Shown: positions 1 to 5,080 of the stretch, one piece after another
How the letters are laid out: every line of letters starts with the position of its first letter
Numbering within the stretch: position 1 is the stretch's first letter
Origin: an uncultured Lachnospiraceae bacterium
GTDB lineage: Bacteria; Bacillota; Clostridia; Lachnospirales; Lachnospiraceae
DNA: 5,080 nt
Assembly (NCBI GenBank): GCA_946183625.1
Contig: CAMHCL010000113.1
Location: 1 to 5,080 of the forward strand
Direction of reading: 5' to 3'
Made by a program: the position numbers and the translations under genes
Notes under the pieces: generated by a model
What the model was told of the DNA's origin: nothing
The model's input: only the letters and a program-made list of their open reading frames with translations
The model's database searches: none

Positions 1-729
1 TTCTTCATCCATAATGGTAGCAATCTGTCCGCCCATAGAATTATACCTTATTATGCCCATTCTTGAAAGAAATCTTAGAATGGCAAATACAGCAAGTTCA
101 GCATATTCCTCTTCAATCCTGTCTATTCCTCCTGAATAGATTGAGAAAGCCTGGGTGCCTGCCAGCTGCCAGTTATAATTAAGTGTAGCAGTATCAAATG
201 CTCTCATGTCGTTAAGGATTACCAGTGGCAGTCCGAAGAGGTTGGCGAGATTAGTACTCTCATACCCCGTCTTCATCATTCTTACATGCGGAATGAATTT
301 ACCCTTCATGTAGAAGGACGGCATCTGGATACCGAAATTATATTCCTTCAGCTGACTCAGCAGACTGTAAGCTATACGGCTTGTTGCAGGTCCATTAGGA
401 TTACCAGGAAATTCTCTGTTGATATCCGAATCATCAGAAAGCCAGTATTTACGGCCTGCATTAAGTGCACTTCCATTTACAGCGGGGATGATCATAACAG
501 ATTTGCCCTGGACTATATCTCCTGATTCCTCAAGCTGTGCCATCTTCTCTGAAAGCAGCGAGCATATATACAGCTGCTGGTATTCATTTCCTCTCATGGC
601 ACCAACTATGGCAGCGGACTTCTCTGTATCAGCCTCACTAGAATTTTCATTAATGCCATAGATATATCCATTTATATCATGTTCTCCAATGAATGGAGTT
701 TCATAGGAGAATAACTTCTTAATGATCAT
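1..729 (-). CDS. AstE/AspA-like M14-fold paralogue, probable pseudoenzyme (3' end cut by window)
   Basis: Open frame read by eye from an ATG at 729 to the window edge, giving 243 residues with no stop; the C-terminus lies outside. It begins MIIKKLFSYETPFIG. It aligns with the upstream neighbour (729-1682) along its length: VGAMRGNEYQQLYIC matches SGIHGDELQGQYVC, SDINREFPG matches ELDMNQLFPG, and the region near RFLSRMGII matches SLMKYMGIW. The AstE/AspA family normally uses His-x-x-Glu plus a later His to bind zinc. Here the first His is Arg (R46), the Glu remains (E49), and the second His is Pro (P137, in QMPSF). The general-base Glu position appears to be Tyr (Y198, in FSIYSGG). R93 and N104-R105 of the substrate-binding motif remain. 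The frame is intact, so this looks like a maintained non-catalytic subunit rather than a decaying gene; that role is inferred. The start overlaps the upstream stop by one base (TAATG), with AGGAGG 9 bases ahead, indicating coupled translation. Confidence 0.85.
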   Translation of the reverse strand, partial: MIIKKLFSYETPFIGEHDINGYIYGINENSSEADTEKSAAIVGAMRGNEYQQLYICSLLSEKMAQLEESGDIVQGKSVMIIPAVNGSALNAGRKYWLSDDSDINREFPGNPNGPATSRIAYSLLSQLKEYNFGIQMPSFYMKGKFIPHVRMMKTGYESTNLANLFGLPLVILNDMRAFDTATLNYNWQLAGTQAFSIYSGGIDRIEEEYAELAVFAILRFLSRMGIIRYNSMGGQIATIMDEE

Positions 730-1682
730 TAGTCATTACCTCCTACAATTCTTGCCAGTAGGGAACCGACTTCGATAGCCGGATAAGCTCTGAGTCCACA
801 TACCATGCCCTTCGCGGGTGCTACAACCACCTGTTCGATGCTGCCTGTAAGTACATTTACTACCGAGCCTATCTTATCTCCTGCCACAACCATGTCATGT
901 AAAGAAACTGATGGTATAAATATACCACTTGTGTCGGAATTAAGAAACATCATTTGATGATCATATGCCACAACTGACTTACGTGGTTCCTTAGTTTCAC
1001 CCTTCCATATTCCCATATATTTCATTAATGAGAAAATGCCATCTACAAGCTGATCACCATAAGCCTTATCTATCTGATACGCGTAGCTTGCTTCAGTTAC
1101 ACAGGATGGGATACCTCTGGCATTGAGCTCGTAGCAGAGGCTTCCTGACATAACCTGATTTGAAGGATGAACCCATACCATGTCCGTGGACAGATTCATG
1201 GCATATGGCATAACATCATCCACTACATCATCATTCATCCTTAGCTGAAGTATCTCCTGGATATACATGTTACTACCATGAACATCAAGACAGAAGTCTG
1301 CCTTTGGACCATCTTCACTCTCAAGCATATCATCCATGATACAGCTTGCCATATATTCACCCACGGTACCATTCTTCATTCCCGGGAAGAGCTGATTCAT
1401 GTCCAGCTCAACATATGGAATCTCTCTGGTTTTAGCTTCCATAGCGATAGGATTGATACATGGATATATATCGACAATGCCTGTCAGGCTTTCATAATCA
1501 TTTTTTATTCTTTTTATTACTTCGTAGCAGACATACTGCCCCTGGAGTTCATCTCCATGAATTCCTGAAACGATGCATAGCCGCTTCTCATCTCCGGTTG
1601 GAATGTCAGGCTGTAGTCTGTTCTTCTTTATTTTCAGTACCTCATTGACCATGAGGTTGACTGATGCTACGGTTTCAATCAT
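729..1682 (-). CDS. Succinylglutamate desuccinylase/aspartoacylase family (M14) predicted deacylase
   Basis: A 317-residue cytoplasmic protein with no signal peptide or membrane segment. It belongs to the predicted-deacylase branch of the M14 zinc-carboxypeptidase fold, whose known members (AstE, aspartoacylase) hydrolyse N-acyl amino acids. Visible motifs: GIHGDELQG with zinc ligands H42 and E45; the NP...R motif with N77, P78 and R86; DMNQLFPG at 94-101; DVHG with third ligand H135; and VTEAS with E197 as the likely general-base Glu. Residues from about 235 form the usual C-terminal beta domain (GIFIPSVSLHDMV, VVAPAKGMV). The oddity is Q97, where the family motif DxNRxFPG has Arg that helps bind the substrate carboxylate. 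Start M1 is supported by AAGGAA 8 bases upstream. The gene lies downstream of recN across a palindromic gap and overlaps the next gene by one base. The family call is secure. The substrate is unknown, and there are no ast-pathway genes nearby, so astE should not be used as its name. Confidence 0.9.
   Translation of the reverse strand: MIETVASVNLMVNEVLKIKKNRLQPDIPTGDEKRLCIVSGIHGDELQGQYVCYEVIKRIKNDYESLTGIVDIYPCINPIAMEAKTREIPYVELDMNQLFPGMKNGTVGEYMASCIMDDMLESEDGPKADFCLDVHGSNMYIQEILQLRMNDDVVDDVMPYAMNLSTDMVWVHPSNQVMSGSLCYELNARGIPSCVTEASYAYQIDKAYGDQLVDGIFSLMKYMGIWKGETKEPRKSVVAYDHQMMFLNSDTSGIFIPSVSLHDMVVAGDKIGSVVNVLTGSIEQVVVAPAKGMVCGLRAYPAIEVGSLLARIVGGND
739..744 (-). promoter_or_regulatory. Ribosome binding site of the M14-like paralogue, inside the upstream gene
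   Basis: A perfect AGGAGG lies 9 bases before the ATG at 729, within the last codons of the upstream deacylase gene. Together with the TAATG stop/start overlap it fixes the start codon and points to translational coupling, so the two proteins are probably made in linked amounts. Confidence 0.8.
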
Positions 1683-1690
1683 ATATATAA

Positions 1691-1696
1691 TTCCTT
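1691..1696 (-). promoter_or_regulatory. Ribosome binding site of the M14 deacylase
   Basis: AAGGAA lies 8 bases before the ATG at 1682 and supports that start. The spacer is a pure AT run. No convincing -35/-10 pair is visible further upstream, although the stretch 1697-1735 is AT-rich enough to hold a weak promoter. Confidence 0.65.
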
Positions 1697-1735
1697 GTGC
1701 TAATTGATTATTAATCTTTTTTCTTTGGTTTTATC

Positions 1736-1877
1736 ACGAATTCATTTCCATATGTCTTCTCATCACGCGGCTCGCGCCTCATGCCGCTCTTGTAGCGGTT
1801 CTAAGTCTGTAAAATACACAGACTAAGAACCGACATTCGCTAAATGGTTCTTCGAAGACATATGTATCTGAATTCGT
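1736..1877. repeat. Nested palindromic intergenic element with 24-base inverted arms
   Basis: Most of the 214-base gap between recN and the M14 pair is a palindrome. Outer arms 1736-1759 and 1854-1877 match at 21 of 24 positions, sharing ACGAATTCA and CATATGTCTTC blocks. Inside is a strong hairpin (1796-1810 with 1818-1832). Short alternative stems also occur: GCGGC 1767-1771 with GCCGC 1783-1787, CCGCT 1784-1788 with AGCGG 1794-1798, and AGAACC 1826-1831 with GGTTCT 1846-1851. The interior around 1766-1798 is much richer in GC than the flanks. There is no coding frame of note and no U-run after any stem on either strand. Size, terminal inverted repeats and position fit a MITE-like or REP/ERIC-like element, but copy number cannot be judged from one window and no clear target duplication is visible. 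A large RNA fold in the recN 3' region is the alternative. Confidence 0.65.
1796..1832. repeat. Strong inner hairpin of the intergenic element
   Basis: CGGTTCTAAGTCTGT at 1796-1810 pairs with ACAGACTAAGAACCG at 1818-1832, 14 of 15 pairs with one mismatch and a 7-base loop (1811-1817). Neither side is followed by a T-run, so it is not a standard intrinsic terminator in either direction. It could still act as an RNA-stabilising or processing structure at the 3' end of the recN transcript. Confidence 0.75.
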
Positions 1878-1896
1878 ATTTAAGTATCGTAATAAT

Positions 1897-3549
1897 TCAA
1901 TTTTCAATCATCTCTCGAGCTGTGGAGAGAACGGCGTCGGTTATGTTGGAGCCGCCGAGGAGACGGGCTATTTCGTTAACTCTTCCCTCTTCATCGAGTT
2001 CTCTTATATTTGTGATAGTTTTACCACTTTCTACAGTTTTCTCAATGACATACGCATGATCTGCATTGGCGGCGATCTGTGGGAGGTGGGTGATGGAGAT
2101 TATCTGGTGATACTGGGCCAGTTTCTTCATCATATCTCCGACTTTTTGTGCTGTGATGCCGCTGATTCCCACGTCTATCTCGTCAAAGACGATGGTTGGT
2201 GTGTCGTCGGTATCTGCCAGACAGGATTTGATAGCAAGCATTACTCTTGAGAGCTCTCCGCCTGATGCAACAGATGCAAGTGGTTTCACTTCTTCACCAA
2301 CGTTGGTGGAGATCATGAATTCTGCTGTGTCTCTTCCATTCGGACCTATCTCACATTCCGAGAATTTCATATCAAATTCTACTTTGCTGAAGTTAAGTTC
2401 CTTCAGTGAATCTGCTATGGCTGCGCATAATTTTTTAGCAGCTTTCTTCCTTCTGTCTGAAAGCTTATCGCATAGCTTCTCCAGCTTCTTATATGCCTCT
2501 TCTGATCTCACCTTCAGCTCGGCGATAACATCATCATAGGATTCCAGTTCTTCTTTCTGTTTCTTTAAATCCTCCAGATTCGACTGAATTTCCTCAATGG
2601 TTTTTCCATATTTAGCCTTAAGGCCATTTATTACATTTAACCTGGATTCGGTTCTAAGCAGTTCGTCATCTGAGAATTCCATATCTGAAATGTACTCAGA
2701 GACATTTCTGTTGAAATCGTTTATAAGATTTTCTATATCTGACAGCTGATCTATCATATCACCTGCATTATCATCGAATCTACTGAGTGACTGAATAGAC
2801 TGTACTGCTCTGGATATCTGACTGCCTGCTGATCTGTCTGAATCATAACCGGTTATATCATGAACCTCTGACATTATCTCCATGATATCATGGGAGTTGC
2901 TGGCCTTTCGGAACAGCTCCTCTAATTCATCATCCTCACCAGGGAAAAGCTTAGCCGCTTCTATCTCATTTATCTCGTAGGATATATAATCCAGCTGTTT
3001 TGCGCGTTCTGCCTCGTCCAGCTGCATGCTGGCAAGCTTCGTATCTATATCCTTGTATTCCTGATACGCAGCTCTTACTTCCTCCAAACAGGACTTGATC
3101 CCGGCGTCATAGCTGTCAACAATGGTCAAATGTTTCGACGCCACCATCAGTGTTCTCTGCTCATGCTGAGCATGAAGATTCATAAGGCGTTCAGCCACCT
3201 GCTTCAGCTTGCTGACTGTAACTGTCGAACCATTTATACGGTTAACAGTTCTTCCCTTACTGAGTCTTCTGGATATAAGAAGCTCACCATCTGTTATCTC
3301 AATGTCTTCATAAGATAATTCCTGTGACAGCTTCTCATCAACATTAAAAAGGAGTTCTACCAGACCATCCTTATCCTTGTCTCTAAGCAGATTAGAATCA
3401 TACTTACCACCAAGACCTATACCAATAGAACCCACTATAATAGATTTTCCGGCACCTGTTTCACCGGTAAGAATACATAATCCTTCGTTAAAATCTATAT
3501 CCAGCTCGTCTATCAGAGCCAGATTTACTATATGAAGATTTACTAACAT
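1897..3549 (-). CDS. recN: DNA repair protein RecN
   Basis: A 550-residue SMC-like ATPase, a normal length for RecN. It is recruited to DNA double-strand breaks and promotes recombinational repair. Features in order: Walker A GETGAGKS at 29-36 after the typical opening (NLHIVNLALIDELDIDF); the RecN-type NLHAQHEQ at 124-131; a long charged coiled-coil region over roughly 150-380 (many E/K/L heptads such as LEDLKKQKEELESYDDVIAELK); the ABC signature SGGELSR at 429-435; Walker B TIVFDEIDVGISG from 452, with D456-E457; and the switch histidine H488 in ISITHLPQIA. All ATPase motifs are intact. The start is one base after the argR stop, with AAGGGA 10 bases ahead inside argR, so the two are co-transcribed. 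No SOS-type operator is visible directly upstream, as expected for a gene inside an operon. Confidence 0.97.
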   Translation of the reverse strand: MLVNLHIVNLALIDELDIDFNEGLCILTGETGAGKSIIVGSIGIGLGGKYDSNLLRDKDKDGLVELLFNVDEKLSQELSYEDIEITDGELLISRRLSKGRTVNRINGSTVTVSKLKQVAERLMNLHAQHEQRTLMVASKHLTIVDSYDAGIKSCLEEVRAAYQEYKDIDTKLASMQLDEAERAKQLDYISYEINEIEAAKLFPGEDDELEELFRKASNSHDIMEIMSEVHDITGYDSDRSAGSQISRAVQSIQSLSRFDDNAGDMIDQLSDIENLINDFNRNVSEYISDMEFSDDELLRTESRLNVINGLKAKYGKTIEEIQSNLEDLKKQKEELESYDDVIAELKVRSEEAYKKLEKLCDKLSDRRKKAAKKLCAAIADSLKELNFSKVEFDMKFSECEIGPNGRDTAEFMISTNVGEEVKPLASVASGGELSRVMLAIKSCLADTDDTPTIVFDEIDVGISGITAQKVGDMMKKLAQYHQIISITHLPQIAANADHAYVIEKTVESGKTITNIRELDEEGRVNEIARLLGGSNITDAVLSTAREMIEN

Positions 3550-3550
3550 T

Positions 3551-4018
3551 TTAACTAATTCCCTTCAAAGTCGTAACAACCTTTTCGGTAAGTGAAACTG
3601 ACTTTACGGCGATGAATATAGTATCATCACCGGCTATACAGCCCACTACACCGTCTATACTCATGCTATCAATTGCTGCGCCAACTGCCATGGCCATGCC
3701 GGAAATAGTTTTTACAACCACAAGATTGCCAGCAATCTCATAATCCACGATGCCCCCTGAAAGCACGTTTTTATAGGATTCATTTCCACCCAGCTCATCA
3801 TTTCCGATTCTTCTACCGGTTACAGAGCTGGCAACATATTTCTGGTGACCTGTATCACCAGGAACTTTATGTAAACCAAGATTTCTTATATCTCTGGATA
3901 TTGTCGCCTGTGTTGTATCATATCCTATTTGTTTTAAATATTTAATAAGATCGTCCTGAGTCTCAACCTCATACTCACTGATTATTCTCAGGATTTCCTT
4001 CTGTCTATCAGCCTTCAT
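3551..4018 (-). CDS. argR: Arginine repressor ArgR
   Basis: A 155-residue protein, matching the family length. ArgR/AhrC is a hexameric, arginine-sensing regulator that represses arginine biosynthesis and in some bacteria activates catabolism. The N-terminal winged helix-turn-helix covers about 1-65, with the recognition-helix motif TQATISRDI at 36-44. The C-terminal oligomerisation and arginine-binding domain covers about 85-155, with AVGAAIDSM and CIAGDDTIFIA; the aspartates at 131-132 are those that contact arginine in characterised members. The usual GTIAGDD reads GCIAGDD here, a mild change. The start is supported by AAGGA 6 bases ahead. The gene lies 16 bases after the NAD kinase gene and one base before recN; argR next to recN is the arrangement known in Bacillus and Clostridia. 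Confidence 0.96.
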   Translation of the reverse strand: MKADRQKEILRIISEYEVETQDDLIKYLKQIGYDTTQATISRDIRNLGLHKVPGDTGHQKYVASSVTGRRIGNDELGGNESYKNVLSGGIVDYEIAGNLVVVKTISGMAMAVGAAIDSMSIDGVVGCIAGDDTIFIAVKSVSLTEKVVTTLKGIS

Positions 4019-4034
4019 ATTACATCCTTGCTTT

Positions 4035-4892
4035 CTATGTTAACTTCTTTTTTAATACCTCATAAACGCTGGAGGTGCTGAATCTGATCAGCTTAAGTGT
4101 ATCCGTTGATGAAGTAACATCTATATGATCTCCCGGAGATATCTGATAGTCATCAAAGCCATCAAATGAAACTATGCCTGCATAATCTCCATCCTTGCGC
4201 TTTGCCACAAACTCAAGGGATATCTTGTCATCCGCACCAAATACCACACTATGCCTGGAATGCGAATATGGTGATATAGGTGTCAGAACTATAAGTCTTG
4301 CATCAGGTGTCACTATAGGGCCGCCTGCAGACAGGTTATATCCTGTGGAACCTGTAGGAGTGGATAAAATAATACCATCCGCCTCACAAGTATCAAAAAG
4401 TCTGCCATTCAGATAAATCTTAACCGCAATGAGTTTCAGATATGTCTGACGAGCCAGTACAACATCATTCAGAGCATGCACATTTTCACATGCCACTTCA
4501 TTATTTCTATATACCGTAGACTCAAGCATCATACGCTCTTCTATGAAGAAGTCGCCTGATATAAGTCTCTCAACCATTTCGGAAATCTCGTCAGTTATAA
4601 CTTCAGTCAGGAATCCAACAGTTCCCAGATTTACACCGATCATAGGAATATCACTTCCTGTAAGCAGATGTGACGCCTGAAGCATGGTGCCATCTCCGCC
4701 CATAACAATAACACAGTCCACACCGGACAGTTCTTCCTTATTGATATGACCTATATCCACATAATTGCCGCCTACCAGAACACGAGCTGTCATGCCTCTG
4801 TCCTGAAGACATTTCTCAACCTTATGTGAGTATACAAGATCGGTATCCTTGGATTCATTTGCAAGTATAAGAAAATTCTTAAAGCCTTCCAT
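4035..4892 (-). CDS. nadK: NAD kinase
   Basis: A 285-residue cytoplasmic enzyme (ppnK/nadK family) that phosphorylates NAD to NADP, the only known route to NADP in most bacteria. Visible motifs: GGDGTML at 65-71, the signature nucleotide-binding loop with catalytic D67; NLGTVGFL at 88-95; ALNDVVLAR around 140-148, with the NAD-contacting N142-D143; and the long conserved block 172-192 (DGIILSTPTGSTGYN, then LSAGGP). Length and all motifs are normal. The start ATG overlaps the tlyA stop by one base (TAATG), with AGGAG at 4904-4908, 11 bases ahead and inside tlyA, so translation is probably coupled. NAD kinase between tlyA and argR is common in Clostridia. Confidence 0.97.
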   Translation of the reverse strand: MEGFKNFLILANESKDTDLVYSHKVEKCLQDRGMTARVLVGGNYVDIGHINKEELSGVDCVIVMGGDGTMLQASHLLTGSDIPMIGVNLGTVGFLTEVITDEISEMVERLISGDFFIEERMMLESTVYRNNEVACENVHALNDVVLARQTYLKLIAVKIYLNGRLFDTCEADGIILSTPTGSTGYNLSAGGPIVTPDARLIVLTPISPYSHSRHSVVFGADDKISLEFVAKRKDGDYAGIVSFDGFDDYQISPGDHIDVTSSTDTLKLIRFSTSSVYEVLKKKLT

Positions 4893-5080
4893 TATTTGTC
4901 CAACTCCTGATGACTGCTTGCAACCAACTTATCTACTATATCCTCTAAATGTTCTGACGCGTCTGCCGGCTCTGTTCCCAGCAAAATGGTACCCTTATCT
5001 GTGATTTCCAGGTCCTTGTCCTTGGTCAGATACATGAGATATTCTATATTTCCTTCAGGTCCCTTTACAGGTGAAAATGT
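4892..5080 (-). CDS. tlyA: TlyA family rRNA methyltransferase/hemolysin, C-terminal fragment
   Basis: Only the last 62 residues and the TAA stop lie in the window; the gene continues past its right edge. The visible protein begins TFSPVKGPEGNIEYLMYLTK and ends SSHQELDK. The block SPVKGPEGNIEYL is the highly characteristic C-terminal motif of TlyA proteins, which have an N-terminal S4 RNA-binding domain and an FtsJ-like SAM-dependent methyltransferase domain. In mycobacteria TlyA 2'-O-methylates 16S and 23S rRNA; the same role here is inferred. It is the upstream member of the cluster with nadK, argR and recN, and its last codons carry the nadK ribosome binding site. Confidence 0.9.
   Translation of the reverse strand, partial: TFSPVKGPEGNIEYLMYLTKDKDLEITDKGTILLGTEPADASEHLEDIVDKLVASSHQELDK

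Noticed and set aside
286..661. Two overlapping short plus-strand open frames
   Set aside because: Both are antisense to the M14-like paralogue, whose full-length frame, homology and strong ribosome binding site account for this region.
1278..1568. 96-residue plus-strand open frame
   Set aside because: Antisense to the M14 deacylase, which has clear conserved motifs in its own frame; no ribosome binding site or family signal.
1683..1735. Sigma-70 type promoter for the M14 pair
   Set aside because: AT-rich hexamers such as AATAAT are present on the minus strand, but no good -35 at proper spacing is seen; too weak to annotate.
1796..1832. Inner hairpin as an intrinsic terminator of recN
   Set aside because: Reading the minus strand, the stem is followed by GCTACAAGAG rather than a U-run, and the plus strand has none either. 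Termination here is possible but not supported by the standard signature.
1736..1877. Target-site duplication flanking the palindromic element
   Set aside because: The flanks (TTTTATC on the left, ATTTAAG on the right) share no convincing direct repeat, so transposition is not directly demonstrated.
1844..2059. 71-residue plus-strand open frame running from the palindrome into recN
   Set aside because: It lies mostly antisense to the conserved recN 3' end, has no clear ribosome binding site and shows no recognisable motif.
2153..2539. 128-residue plus-strand open frame
   Set aside because: Entirely antisense to recN, serine-rich as expected from reverse reading of its codons, with no family resemblance.

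Overview
The window looks like a chromosomal segment from a Firmicute of class Clostridia. A Lachnospiraceae member (Coprococcus, Butyrivibrio or Roseburia type) is my best guess. This rests on the gene order tlyA - NAD kinase - argR - recN, strong AGGAGG-type ribosome binding sites, low-to-moderate GC, frequent ATA isoleucine codons and tight gene packing. I cannot assign genus from sequence reading alone. Every gene I can support is on the minus strand, so the window reads biologically from right to left.

Right part (5080 down to 1897): the 3' end of tlyA (rRNA 2'-O-methyltransferase/hemolysin family), a complete NAD kinase, a complete arginine repressor ArgR and a complete DNA-repair ATPase RecN. 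Junctions are a 1-base TAATG overlap (tlyA/nadK), 16 bases (nadK/argR) and 1 base (argR/recN). This is almost certainly one transcript, and it matches the housekeeping cluster known in Clostridia.

Middle (1896 down to 1683): a 214-base gap holding a nested palindrome. The outer arms are 24 bases each (1736-1759 and 1854-1877), with a 15-base inner hairpin (1796-1810 and 1818-1832) and smaller alternative stems between them. No stem is followed by a U-run, so it does not look like an ordinary terminator. It resembles a small non-coding palindromic repeat or MITE-like element.

Left part (1682 down to 1): two translationally coupled genes (TAATG overlap) of the AstE/AspA branch of the M14 zinc-carboxypeptidase fold. 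The upstream gene (317 aa) keeps the zinc ligands (H42, E45, H135) and a candidate catalytic Glu (E197), but its DxNR substrate motif reads DMNQ. The downstream gene (243 aa visible, cut by the window edge) is homologous. It has lost two of three zinc ligands and the catalytic Glu, yet keeps the NRxFPG motif the first gene lost. This reciprocal pattern suggests an enzyme/pseudoenzyme pair working as one complex, and it is the most interesting observation here. The substrate is unknown.
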